64,000 bases of DNA. It comes from Tetragonia tetragonoides (lineage: Eukaryota; Streptophyta; Magnoliopsida; Caryophyllales; Aizoaceae). The notes under the pieces are model-generated. The model did not search any database and was not told the DNA's origin. It worked only from the letters and a program-made list of their open reading frames with translations. A program made the translations under genes and the position numbers. Location: assembly GCA_038025085.1 (NCBI GenBank), contig CM076153.1, positions 2,976,001 to 3,040,000 on the forward strand, given 5' to 3'. Within the stretch, counting starts at the first letter, position 1, and every line of letters starts with the position of its first letter. Shown piece by piece: positions 13,232-24,168 of the stretch.

Positions 13232-14360
13232 TTGCAGGAACTGAGAAGCCCTAGTCACGGGCAGGATAACAGGGAGGACAACGCGTTCCTCAAGTTGAAG
13301 ATTAGTTGTGATCTTCCGGACAACAAGGTCCAGCAACCACTAACCTTTGGGGGCTAAGATGTGTGAAGATGAGAGACATGGTGATCATCATAAGGCTTCA
13401 TTACTTCCAAGGAAAAACCTGGGTCACAGTGGAAAGAATTACTGGGGAAGGAGCAGTCCAGTGGACTGAGGACCCTTTCACAGTCTCATTTAGGAATAAT
13501 GAGATAGTGGAGATACCATGAGAGGGGACTTGTCACCTAGGTGCTGCAAACCTCAGCAGTTTTGCGCCATCATAATCCTTTGAAAGGATTTCCAAACTCT
13601 TTCTTCATGCACATGAGGGGTCTTAAAGTTCTGGATTTGTCCTGCACCAATACCTAGGGACTCCAGATTCTTCTGATATGGAGAAGCTGCGAGCACTCCT
13701 AGTGGAACATTGTGAGAATTTACCATAAGTGCCCTCCTTGGCATACCTCGAATAACTAAGGGTGCTGAGTATTTCCAACACCAGAATACAACAAGCACCT
13801 CGGCCTCAAGGGATTGAAAAGGATTAGGTGTCTGGAGATGTAACTTGCCTCTCGAATTTATATGGTCATGAAGTATATATCTTCAGTGGTCCAGAGCCCG
13901 TGGTAGACAAGGAAGTGGTGATATCAGTGGGAGAATTTAAAATGAACCTGTTTCTCTCCTTCTGTATGTCATGTAGCTACTACAGATTGTTGACAGTGAT
14001 GTAAAGGGGAGAAGAAGCCTGAAGCTTTCACAGCGCTACAATCTTGGCAGCGCTGTTTGCTGCACAGGCTTCTTTTCTGGCCTAAATGAAGCTCATCACA
14101 CCTGTTCTCGTGACCAAAGTTGAGCAGCGTATATAAGGGTCTGCTCCTCTGTACTTGTCTTGAATTTGTTCACGTGAAAGACTGTCCAAAGCTGGAGGAT
14201 AAGATCTTACGATCGAAACACCTGATTTACAACAGTTCACCATCAACTCTTGGTTCCACCCTTACATAATATATATACCGATCGACAACCCAGAGTAATG
14301 GGAACCTTTGCACCGAGGCTACCCCAACTCCTCGCGGAAGCCGAGGCTTCTAGTCAGCAC
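13232..14360 (+). pseudogene. Decayed CC-NBS-LRR gene fragment
   Basis: Several frames together read as the second half of an NLR like its neighbours. At 13232-13352 there is an ELRSPSHGQDNRED...LKLKISCDLPDNKVQQ stretch matching the post-GLPL region (ELKNP.RR....E..IF.KL.FSYD.L.DE). An internal deletion follows, then VKMRDMVIII near 13359 (the MHD region), remnants of EIP..MSPRC and LRR segments, a stretch like the SGPEPV...KEVVISVGEF block of the intact gene (about 13888-13940), DCPKLEDKILRS near 14175, and DNPE*WEPLHRGYP near 14286, matching the C-terminal DNPEWWQPLHKDYPK of the 24-27 kb copy. The CC domain, P-loop and kinase-2 are absent, and stops and frameshifts are frequent. It is not functional. 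Confidence 0.75.
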
Positions 14361-14909
14361 TCAGCAAGAGCAGAGAAAGTACAGGGAAATATAGACCTCC
14401 TTGGTACGTATTCTCTACTCTAGCAAAAGCACTAAATTCTATTGTATTCATTTATTCAAGTTTAATAAGTTTTGTAGTATTATACTGCTTCTAGTCAGCA
14501 CTCAGCAAGAGCGTTCCAGCACACTTCCTAGTTCCTATCGTTCAAATATAATAATTACCTTTAGAAAGTAGCTCTTTGTTTCAATTCCATTGATAATATC
14601 TGGTCAGATTGCTTGTCTGTTCCTCTGTCTGTCTGTCTCTTTCTCTGTTTATGTGGGTTGGACTTGGGCAGGAAATAAATGTAGAATGATGAAGATAATG
14701 GGTCAAGTGTCCAACCCATTTGCTTCCATTTTCGTCGAGGACTTTTAGGGATCAGCACACACTTTTTGACTCTTATGTAGACGGCTAAGTGGTTTAAGTG
14801 AAATGGGATCCTTCATAGTGGATTTTACCTAGAATGCACCATAGTACATAATCCAGAGGCTCTCTCTCTTTTTGTTTTATTTTCTACACTTGAGTTTGTG
14901 GCAAATTAA

Positions 14910-17677
14910 TATAGGATAAAGAGGTTTGCATCACACTTGTGAGTTCCAGCTTTCGATGGTTCTTTGTGATTTTGGCTTAATGCACAGGTCTTGCAGCTTG
15001 CTGCTCTGAGGCACTCCGGAGAGGTATCAAATTATCAACTGAACCTTTCAATTACTTGTAACCTTCAAACACCATTTTGTTTATATTTAAAGTACTGCAT
15101 GTAATCTTGTTTAAGATGTATATTATAACATTTTATTTTCCTGTTCATGGTAATCTTGTTTAAATGTATCTTATCTCATTCTCATTGAATTTAACATGAA
15201 GAGGGCAGGTTCTGAAGCAACATACACTAGCAAAAAGAAACCCGTGATAGCACACCATGAGCACAAACTGCACAAGTAGAATGCTAGTTTATAATTTGTT
15301 TTTTTGTTTGCTTTTTCATTTTTATAATTGTTTATAATTATGGAGAGTGTTAGGAATAAATACGACGGTCCAATATATAATTAATATTCGAAAACAACAA
15401 GAACAAGAAGAACCCATATTATTTTTTACGTGGCTCGCCTAAACAATTTGTCTACATACACGATCCATCATATTACTAATCTTCACAATGTTAACAGTAC
15501 ATCACTACATCTATCTGCACAAGAGTCTACGTTGTGAATCTATCTCCTGTAGGATGATCCATTGAGCTGGCAAGTTCTTTTTGAAGAATATCAGCCAGGA
15601 TATGGATCAGGAATATGTAAACATTTTTGTTCCCATGGTTTGATTACCATGGAGGGATGGCCGTATACACCATAATCTGCACATTGTACAAAAGTTTAAT
15701 TTAGCTGTCTCCTTCGTGTTACATAGATATTTCCGTTTATCCTTTCCTTCTTTTGATTTTCTCTCGATTAGGGGGGGACAACATTTAATGATGTCAAAAA
15801 AAAGGTTCAAACAAAATTTAAAGGGTGTTTGGCCAAGCTTCTTCAAATTTCAGCTTCTTCCCCTCATTTCCCTTACATTCTCCCCCCTCCACCATCAAAT
15901 TCAGCTTCTTAGAAGCTGAAAATAGCCCCCAAATAGGTTAGAAGTAGAAGCTTTAATTTGGAGCTTCTATTTTTGGCCACCTTGAGGGGCATTTTCAGCT
16001 TCTTAGAAGCTGAATTTGGTGGTGGAGGGGGAAGAATGTGAGGAACATGAGGGGGAGAAGCTGAAATTTGAAGAAGCTTGGCCAAACACCTCTTATATGT
16101 TTTCTCCGTAAGACGCTGCATAGCATTTTAGACAGTGAATGATTTTCTGTTGCTGCAATTCTGGGAAAACAGGTGCATATATAAAAGGTCTGTCATACAT
16201 GGGCTATTGTCTAGCTGACTCTGGGCTATTTTAATTCTTAGCATATCGAGTTTTTCAATCAATTTCTAAGACTCAAGAATTCAGAGTCAGACTTCTACTT
16301 CAGAGCATCCTCTAGGCAGAAACAGACACTCAAAAAGGTACACACAATAATGATGCCCTAACTTTCAGATTTTGTATTTGACCTCAAATTTGTGACTTCA
16401 GACGCTGGTTGCTACTCTCAGTGCTTCCTTTCTAAGCTTCTGTTTTGGTAATCTCCCCAGTAAGCAGCAAGAGGTATTCTTAAAGAGTTGTATCATCCCA
16501 TTTTTTGTTGAAATTGATATTTTTGTTTGTTTCACCCTTGTGATCCAAACCTACTCATATCACATTTAATCACGTATAGGTAAATCATTATGGAGTACAT
16601 CGTATTTGTGCCTCTTATGGTTATGGCCTATGGACCAAAAACAAGAAATTATAAAAAAATAATGTAACATTGAACTGCTGTTGATCTTGAATATCTTGAT
16701 TCTTTTCTACTCTATTGGAATCACTGTTCCTTTTATCTTGATCAATATCATCTCTTTTCATAAGTTGTTTTCAAGCTCTTACATTCTTTAAGTACGAAGT
16801 TATATATTCGGATTTATATCATGTCCCGTATATCAAGAGGAAAGTAATGACAACGATAATGATATTGATATCAAGAGGAAAGTAAGTTGGAGTTCAGTGT
16901 GCTCAAGTAATTTGCTTACCTTACTAGCCGTTTCTGCTTGATTACTGGCTATCCTTTCCTAAAAACTTCTGTTTTCTTTAGCTTTTATGGGTGATAAAAA
17001 AGAAAATCATCTTATGGATCAAACATAAACAATATAACGCACTTTAGTATTTGCTCAGGCACCAGATTGAATATTGATGTGTCAGGTATAGCAAATGTAT
17101 TAACAACAACCCCTAACATTTCAACCACTGAGTTGCGTACTGTAGCACAAACATGTTGACCTTTGCACATGTGCTCAAGATTGCCAGGAGGTTCTTTGAA
17201 TACAGAAGCAATATGTTAAGATGTGGGGTTACTTGAAGTAACTTTTGTTTTCAGCCCTTTCTGGTTGTATTAGATTCTCTTCCTCTTTTAGTTTAGGTAC
17301 GCTATTGGAACTGGATTCACTCATAGTGAACCTGTGATGACTTTGTCTGTTTTCTGTGACATTAATGATTTATTCTTAAGAGATACTGTCCCATTCCAAT
17401 GTTTACTTGTCTAAGAAACTTCTGTCGATTTAAGTAGCCAAAAGAGGTTCAGGAAAAGATAATTCCACCTGGTTAGTTAAGATTATGAATGTCCACAACA
17501 TTCCTAGTGCGATTGAGCAATTTTTCCCAAAATGGTACACCATTGTGCATTACATTGAGTAAACCATACTGGAGATTATTTCTGATTATCTTAGCTTGCC
17601 AAAACAAATGCTCTGTTTTGGCTAGTATAAATCATAAGGTTCGTTTGTAGGCTGACATTATCAGTCTAATCTGAACA
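14910..17677. promoter_or_regulatory. Leader region of the intact NLR, with a probable 5' UTR exon at 16402-16473
   Basis: No ORF is supported here. 16402-16473 is bounded by ...GACTTCAG and GAG|GTATTC and resembles the segment 23754-23823 upstream of the third NLR copy (GCTGGTTGCT, TCAGTG, TTCTAAGCTTCTG versus TTGGTTGCTG, TCAGTGGC, TTCTAAGTTCCTG). The coding exon follows a good acceptor (CTGAACAG at about 17677), so the gene probably has spliced 5' UTR exons. A further conserved patch, GCATCACACTTGTGAGTT near 14928, recurs at about 21547. Confidence 0.5.
15823..16093. mobile_element. Fold-back MITE (271 bp) with TIRs of about 100 bp
   Basis: The left arm starts GGGTGTTTGGCCAAGC and the right arm ends with its complement, GCTTGGCCAAACACC. 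The arms stay complementary for about 100 bp, through AAATTTCAGCTTCT, CCCCTC..., CACCA.CAAATTCAGCTTCTTAGAAGC, around a short centre, so the transcript would form a long hairpin. Termini like GGG.GTTTGG are common in PIF/Harbinger and hAT MITEs, and the duplication is unclear. A partial relative lies at about 48965-49087. Confidence 0.65.
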
Positions 17678-17684
17678 GGCATAT

Positions 17685-20681
17685 ATGAAGAGGTTGCTAG
17701 ATTTACTACAGAGTAACTCTGACCCAAGTCCAAAGATGGAAATCCTCAGAGGAAAAATGAAATGTCTAACTGCACGAGAAGCTGATGTTCTTACAGAAAT
17801 TGAAAATGTAGAGATACAACCAGGAAAGAGACGAAGAGTGGAGGTTTTTCACTGGTTGACTACTGTGGAAGTAAAAAAAAAGGACGTTCAGAGTATTGTA
17901 GAGGAAGCCCAGGAACAAGGGTTGACTCCATCGAACTCACAGCTCATTGGTCGCATTGAGAGCGTTACTAAAGATGTTCAAGAACTGATTCAGCAAGGTG
18001 GATTTCCAAATGGACTAGTACTGGATGATGATGATTATAAGAGCAGAGCATTGCCATTTCCGGTGACAAGATTGCTGGGCGAAATGTTTCAGCAGAATTT
18101 CAAAACAATTTCGAGATGGTTAGAAGATCCAAATCCATTTTTGATTGGGGTGCATGGTATGGGAGGTGTGGGGAAAACCACATTGTTGAAACACATACAT
18201 AATTATGTACCAGAAAATTCTGATATTGCTTGTCACATTTATTGGGTGACAGTGTCACAAGACTGCAGTCTATACATGTTGCAACATAAGATATCCCACT
18301 CAGTTACTGGTAAGAAAGATTTCAACGAAGAAGATGAGGAGAGGAGAGCAGTAGTGTTGCATAATATATTGGGGAAGATGGGGAAAACTGTGCTTATCCT
18401 CGACGACGTATGGGAACCCTTCATGTTGGATAAAGTTGGAATTCCCTATGGTTGCAAGATTCTTCTGAGTACTCGCTCCCTGGAAGTGTGCCGAAGGATG
18501 GGTTGTGAAGGATTCATTATCAATGTTAAACCACTTTCCGCAAATGAAGCTTGGAAATTGTTCGTTGCCAAGCTTCTGAATTATGAGGCACTTGATACCG
18601 AAGTGAAGAAAATAGCAAATTTAGTTGCTCAAGAGTGTGGTTGTCTGCCACTTGCAATTATCACAATTGCTGTTAGCATGAGGGGCGTTTTCAATATGCC
18701 GGAGTGGCTGAATGCTTTAAATGAGCTGAAGAACCCAACCCGAAGACAACACTTTGCAGAGAACGAAATATTTTCGAAATTAATATTCAGCTATGATCGG
18801 TTGAATGATGAGATAACACAACGTTGTTTCTTGAGCTGTGTATTCTATCCTGAAGACTCTGAAATAGAGAGAAAGGAATTGATAGATCTTTGGATTGCGG
18901 AGGGATTGTTGGATGGGACAGAAAGCAACAGGCACGAACAACTGAATAAGGGCCACACTATCCTGAATAGACTGGAAAATGCATGCTTATTAGAATCAAC
19001 CTTTGGTTGGTATAACACAGAATGTGTGAAGGTGCATAATTTGATCAGAGACATGGGGATCATCATCTCACAAAGTCATTCTCACTTAATGGTGAGACCT
19101 GGCTTGCTGCTGAAAGAAATGCCAAAAGAAGAGTACTGGACGGAGGATCTAGTCAAGGTCTCACTGAGAGAGAATGTAATAAAGGAGATCCCATATGACA
19201 TGTCACCTAGGTGCTCAAAACTCTCTGTGATGATGCTCTGCAAAAATCCTCTCAAGGGAATTCCAGAATCTTTCTTCATACAAATGACAGCCCTCACAGT
19301 TCTTGATCTTTCTTACACTGATATTGTTACGCTTCCAAATAGTGTTTGCAATTTAGAAAATCTGACAGCACTCTTCCTGAAAGGCTGCGAAGAGTTAGTG
19401 TATGTGCCATCCCTAGCCAAGCTAACGAATCTAACAATGTTGGATCTTTGTTATGCTGGAAAGCTTAAAAAAGCACCTAGAGGAATGGAAAAGTTAAAAT
19501 GTTTACAGAAGGTAAACTGCACATGGAATTTATCAGATGATTCTGATTTGACTTACTTCCATAGACTTGGAGAATATAAGCACTTCTCTGAGCTAAGCTG
19601 CTACATATTTTGGTTTTGTGCTGAACCAGATTATGTTGGTTCTGATTGGTTTGAGGGACATCGTGAAAATTGTGACTATGAGAAAAAAGTGATGATATCA
19701 GGGGGAGAATTTGGACAGGGAACCTCCACTCCTTTACTTCCTCAAACAATTCAATGTCTAGTGATTATGAATTGTCATATAAAAGGGATGGAGAGTGCTC
19801 TGGGAGATATTTTACCTTCTTTAAATCATGCAATAGAGTTGAAGTCCTTGGATATATCGATGTGTAAAGGCTTGGAATACATATGGTCAGCAACACTGGA
19901 AGTCTCCTCCATCTTCCCTCAGCTTGACATCCTTGAGTGTTTGCACTTCTGGAAGTTGCCAGATCTGAAAGGGCTTATACAATTTAGCGGAGGCAGTGAA
20001 ACTCTATTGCCATCTCGATCCCCACGATCAGCTGGTAACTTTTCTCATCTGAAGAAGTTATTAATCCAGGAGTGTCACGAGCTCAAAGTGGTGTTTCCAC
20101 TCGGATTGCTACAACAACAGCCTTTGCTCCCAAATCTAGAATGCATGAAAGTGATGATGTGTGAAGAGGTGGAGGAGATATTCGAGTCATCTGTTAATTC
20201 TGATTTCCAGACAGTGAACAAGCCACACAGTATCAACATTATAAGTCTCATTCTCGCACTTCCCAATTTAAGGAGCTTGTGGATGATGTATTTACCAAAG
20301 TTGCAGAGCATATATAGGGGGCTGTTATGTGCTCCTTTGAAAACGTATATTTCAAGTGATTGTCCAAAGTTTGGGAGGATACATAGGGGCCCTTGCCTAA
20401 TGTGGGATGATTCTCTTTCAACCTTGGCATCCATGCATAACAACTCAGATTGGTTGGAGCCCTTGTACCACGATTATTCTAACGATGCCTGTATTCTTTC
20501 TTCTTGGATGAACAACACTCGTGATGATCGTCTTATACGTTCTTGGGTTGATTGGCTCGATGGCATTCAGCCAACTGGTTGTGATGATGATGGTGGTAGT
20601 GGTGATAACTGTGATGATCCAAGCAGAACTGGGTGGTTTAATATACAGTTGCCGGGCAATAAAAGCAGAACTGGTTCCTGA
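17685..20681 (+). CDS. CC-NBS-LRR disease-resistance protein (intact NLR, 998 aa)
   Basis: Predicted intracellular immune receptor of the RPS2/RPS5-like coiled-coil NLR group. The N-terminal ~145 residues are charged and helical, with a WLTTVE motif as in CC domains. The NB-ARC follows: P-loop GMGGVGKTT (158-166), kinase-2 LILDDVW (238-243), RNBS-B STRS (262-265), GLPL box CGCLPLAI (318-325), RNBS-D CFLSCVFYPED (381-391). The MHD box reads VHN (450-452), where the 24-27 kb copy keeps MHD. Irregular LRRs run from about residue 490 to 880 (LTVLDLSYTDIVTLP). The tail is Asp/Gly-rich. The ATG lies 8 bases after an acceptor-like CTGAACAG, and the pseudogene has the same arrangement. A GTAAGT just after the stop (~20696) and TTTCAG at ~20908 suggest a 3' UTR intron. 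Ligand and partner are unknown. Confidence 0.9.
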   Translation: MKRLLDLLQSNSDPSPKMEILRGKMKCLTAREADVLTEIENVEIQPGKRRRVEVFHWLTTVEVKKKDVQSIVEEAQEQGLTPSNSQLIGRIESVTKDVQELIQQGGFPNGLVLDDDDYKSRALPFPVTRLLGEMFQQNFKTISRWLEDPNPFLIGVHGMGGVGKTTLLKHIHNYVPENSDIACHIYWVTVSQDCSLYMLQHKISHSVTGKKDFNEEDEERRAVVLHNILGKMGKTVLILDDVWEPFMLDKVGIPYGCKILLSTRSLEVCRRMGCEGFIINVKPLSANEAWKLFVAKLLNYEALDTEVKKIANLVAQECGCLPLAIITIAVSMRGVFNMPEWLNALNELKNPTRRQHFAENEIFSKLIFSYDRLNDEITQRCFLSCVFYPEDSEIERKELIDLWIAEGLLDGTESNRHEQLNKGHTILNRLENACLLESTFGWYNTECVKVHNLIRDMGIIISQSHSHLMVRPGLLLKEMPKEEYWTEDLVKVSLRENVIKEIPYDMSPRCSKLSVMMLCKNPLKGIPESFFIQMTALTVLDLSYTDIVTLPNSVCNLENLTALFLKGCEELVYVPSLAKLTNLTMLDLCYAGKLKKAPRGMEKLKCLQKVNCTWNLSDDSDLTYFHRLGEYKHFSELSCYIFWFCAEPDYVGSDWFEGHRENCDYEKKVMISGGEFGQGTSTPLLPQTIQCLVIMNCHIKGMESALGDILPSLNHAIELKSLDISMCKGLEYIWSATLEVSSIFPQLDILECLHFWKLPDLKGLIQFSGGSETLLPSRSPRSAGNFSHLKKLLIQECHELKVVFPLGLLQQQPLLPNLECMKVMMCEEVEEIFESSVNSDFQTVNKPHSINIISLILALPNLRSLWMMYLPKLQSIYRGLLCAPLKTYISSDCPKFGRIHRGPCLMWDDSLSTLASMHNNSDWLEPLYHDYSNDACILSSWMNNTRDDRLIRSWVDWLDGIQPTGCDDDGGSGDNCDDPSRTGWFNIQLPGNKSRTGS

Positions 20682-20797
20682 TTTCTGGTTTTTGGTAAGT
20701 CTCACATTCTCCTACCTTGTGTGTTAGAATAAGGTTTAAGAAGTAGGCACTGCATAGCAGTATATATAAACTAATCAAGCCATACCTTTTAATTGTT

Positions 20798-20852
20798 TGT
20801 ATTTTGGATAGCTATTTTTTTTTTGTTTCTGATCATGTATTTTGGATAGCTA
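20798..20852 (-). mobile_element. Micro-retroposon in the NLR 3' UTR intron, 17-bp duplication
   Basis: TGTATTTTGGATAGCTA at 20798-20814 is repeated at 20836-20852. The 21-base insert is ten T followed by GTTTCTGATCA, i.e. a short body plus poly-A on the minus strand. Confidence 0.6.
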
Positions 20853-20909
20853 ACAGCTGCCAACTTTCTCTAATTTAAGGTATTTTTTCTGGCTTTCTGT
20901 GGTTTCAGG

Positions 20910-21881
20910 CCCTTTATGTTGCTTCTTGATTTCCCTCCAACTGGGAAAAGCGTTTTCGATTCAGTTTGGATGTCTTGTAGCTTGACTTTTTCACTGCTAT
21001 TAAATGTTTTCATTTCATTTTTTTTGTTTTTTAATGCCTCGTTTTGTTGGAAACTCTCACCAAATCCTTATTTTATTTTATTTTATTTTTCGGAGCGGTA
21101 ATCATTAATCACTAATCCAACTACCTACACAGAAATGTTTCTCCGTGTAGTGTGCTGACTGATGTGGTTTTTCCTTAACTATTGACGCGTTTTCTACTTC
21201 TATTCATGTAAGCTGTTGTATCTTTTTCCTGGCACTTTAATTTCTCCTATTGTTTTTCACATCATGCTTTTGTAAGAGGCCCTCGCTTTAAGACCACCTC
21301 ATACAAAACTTGTTTGTCATATACATAGATATGGCAATTTTACCCTCACGGCCTCACTCTCTGCTTCCACGAAACTTCAAGGAAAGTGACTGAACGCTTC
21401 CAATTTGTATTTCACTATTGTGGGATCATATTCATTTCATAGAACCCTACATCTCTCATTTATTAAATAAAACCTTTCCAAAGATCTTTCATTGTCTCTG
21501 TTTGTGGCATTATAAAATACTCTACTAGGCTGATAGAGATCTGCTGCATCACATTTGTGAGTTGAAAGTTCATCCTTTAATTTTGAGCTTTTACTTCACC
21601 GCACGGCGCACAGGGTGGGTCTCTGCAGTAAGCTACTTATCTGTCAAAAGCCACTCTCGAAACCCAAAGGTATTAAATATTATTAAGCTGTTTTTTTTCC
21701 TAATTTCTTTTGAATTAATCTAACTTAGTTTTGCTTATTAAAGTGAATGACTAAGTGCCAACCAATTTGCCTTTGTTTCAGGTAACCATCAGTGGCTTCA
21801 TTTCTAGATTTTTGCATTGAAATACTCTCCACGTCTCCAACAAGCAGAAAGATGTACTTGTAAAGAGGTACTATAAGATAA
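20910..21881. other. NLR 3' flank and duplicated leader modules
   Basis: Begins with the probable 3' UTR exon after the acceptor at ~20909. 21540-21660 resembles 14920-15020 (TTTGTGAGTT patch, then a splice-like CACAGG). 21782-21867 is framed by TTTCAG and AAAGAG|GTACTA like the leader exons at 16402 and 23754. No coding region. Confidence 0.45.
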
Positions 21882-21892
21882 TGATAATATTA

Positions 21893-22592
21893 GAAAGCTG
21901 TTACGAGTCGATTGAATAGACAAGAAATTTTGTCTATTTTTTTTTACTAAAATATAAATTTTATTTACTAAGATATAATTTCATTTACTAAAAAAATTTC
22001 AATTTTAAAAATTACAAACATCAATTTCGTTCACTTGAACACCCATTTTCTTTGCTAAAATATCACTTTTGTTTACTAAAACACTAGTAATGATGCCCGT
22101 GCGATGCACGGGTTAAGATATATATATATTTTTTATTATATTTCTTGTTATTTTATTCTTCAGTGAGGTACATTTTAAATTATATCTTATATGTGAAGAT
22201 TAAACATATTGTAAATGCGTCTTATTTTGAAGTATTTTTCGATGCGAATACGATGGTACAAATACTATTTTTTTTGAAGATGCGTAGAAGATTACATTTG
22301 CTTTTGAATTTTTGACAAAGATTAACTTATAACACTTATAAAACTCTAGTTATTCATCCCAAGTCAAACTCTCAATTTTATTTTTTTAAAAATTATTCTA
22401 ATAATACATTTAATGATGTGGCATAGTTCAAAACTCACGAAATATGCCAGCTTTATATATATAGAGAAGATTGATTTTGTTTACTAAAATATCAAATTTA
22501 TTTACTAAAATGCCAATTTCGTTTACTAAATCTTTCAGGCTAACTTAAATAGACAATTTTCCTTGTCTAATTTAATAGACGTCTACCATTAT
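21893..22592 (-). mobile_element. Mutator-like MITE interrupted by a Helitron (700 bp in total)
   Basis: Flanked by GATAATATTA at 21883-21892 and at 22594-22603 (about 10-11 bp, Mutator range). The left end reads AAGCTGTTACGAGTCGATT, the right end CTAATTTAATAGACGTC, matching inverted the ends of the 2953-3265 copy. The interior is the same ACTAAAATATCAA ladder, broken at one point by the Helitron at 22084-22470. Confidence 0.7.
22084..22470 (-). mobile_element. Non-autonomous Helitron (387 bp)
   Basis: On the minus strand it starts TCTTCTCTATATATATAAAG (22470 downward). It ends with a GC hairpin, CCCGTGC.TCGCACGGG, then CATCATTACTAG (CTAG at 22084-22087), with host A on the 5' side and host T on the 3' side. 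These are the hallmarks of Helitrons: 5' TC, 3' hairpin plus CTRR, insertion between A and T, no duplication. The uninterrupted sibling MITE at 2953-3265 provides the empty site. Confidence 0.8.
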
Positions 22593-23264
22593 TGATAATA
22601 TTATCTCATATGATGCGGGGATACTTGAAGGTTCCTTTTTATATTGTCTTTTCGTTTAGGGGTGAGGAGAGTGATCTTCATTTGTATCTAATCCGCTTTT
22701 TATACGAAATACGGATACCTTTTCCGAATAAAGTGGAGCGGATATCTGGATCCGTTTTTTTTTTTTTTTTGAGTAAAAGAAGAACGACGGACCAGGATTT
22801 TTTGCAAACTAGATATCCGGTTTTCGATCCGCATTTAAATGGAGTATTATTTAAAACAAATATTAATTTTCCTTTAATAAATTAACAATAATGACATGTG
22901 AATTTTGTAGATAGGTTGCTTTGTTGTGTGTTGAATCCTTTATAAATTTTTTGTTTGTACTTTTGGATATTTGGTCACTAAACTACAAAAACTTTGTATT
23001 AGGTATATTTACCTTTATTAAAACATGAAGTTACTTCATTTTAAACCACTGATGCAATTTAGGTGGATTTGAATCAATTAGCAAGGGTCAAAACTTAACA
23101 AATAGTTGAAAATTAAAGAAAATGGGGGAAGAAATATAAAACTAAAATGGATATCTGAATATCCGAAAAAGCGTATACATATCGGATTTTTAGTGATCCG
23201 AAAAGAAAATATCCGGTTTTGCTCAATCGCACTTTCGTTAGTAAGGATGATGCAATGCTGTTTA

Positions 23265-23513
23265 CTTCCTCCGTCCGTGAAATTGTTCACACTAGTTTTT
23301 TCAAGGTCAAACTTTACAAACTTTCACCATAAATATGTCAAAAATATAAAGATTTATAATGTAAAAATACTTTAGTAGGATTCATTTTAAATAATACTTT
23401 CAAGAAATTATAATTTTATAATTTATATATTTAAATAATTATTATTTGTGGTCAAAGTAGTGCCTTAAAGACCGTAAAAAATTAGTGTGAACATTTTCAC
23501 GGGACGGATGGAG
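23265..23513. mobile_element. Stowaway-type MITE (249 bp)
   Basis: The ends are CTTCCTCCGTCCGTGAAA and its complement, TTCACGGGACGGATGGAG. They are flanked by TA on both sides (23263-23264 and 23514-23515), the Tc1/mariner Stowaway pattern. The interior is AT-rich with no coding capacity. Confidence 0.85.
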
Positions 23514-24168
23514 TAATTTTGCGTGAAACTTGTAGAGTGAGTCGGTAGGATCGGGTTGGGTTGGTCAATCTCATTATTTATCTTTGAATTATATTTGTAT
23601 ACCAACTCTTAAGGTTCTTCAGAGCATCCTCAAAGCACTTTAGCCACTGATACAGTACACAAACTGATGATGTCATAGCTTTTGAATATTGTATTGGACA
23701 TCCAACTTTCTTGGGAATCAAATACTTAATGATTCCTCTTTTTCTGATTTCAGACTTTGGTTGCTGCTGTCTGTCTCAGTGGCGTCCGTTCTAAGTTCCT
23801 GCACCAAGAGTTACTTGTTAGAGGTACTATTATCATCTCATATTTTCAGTGCTTACTTTGGTTTCTGTTAATTCACCATTGTGTTCTTGACCTCCTCACA
23901 TTACATTCAATTATCAATTATATAGTACAGGTAATTCAAATACTATGTTACATTAAATTTATGTACTGGACTACTGGTTTTTCTGCCTCTTATGGACCCA
24001 AACAATGAAATTAAAGAAAAAAAATGTAACATGGAATTGCTGTTCAGCTTTAATGTCGTAGGTTCATTACTATTTAATCGGGATCTAAGAAAAATATTTT
24101 CCACAATATGTGAATCGCTATGTAGCATCTCATTCTGAATAATGATCTTTCCTGTATTAGGTGCTACA

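Noticed and set aside
15607..16121. Three open frames on both strands
   Set aside because: They are reading frames through the arms of the fold-back MITE and its flank.
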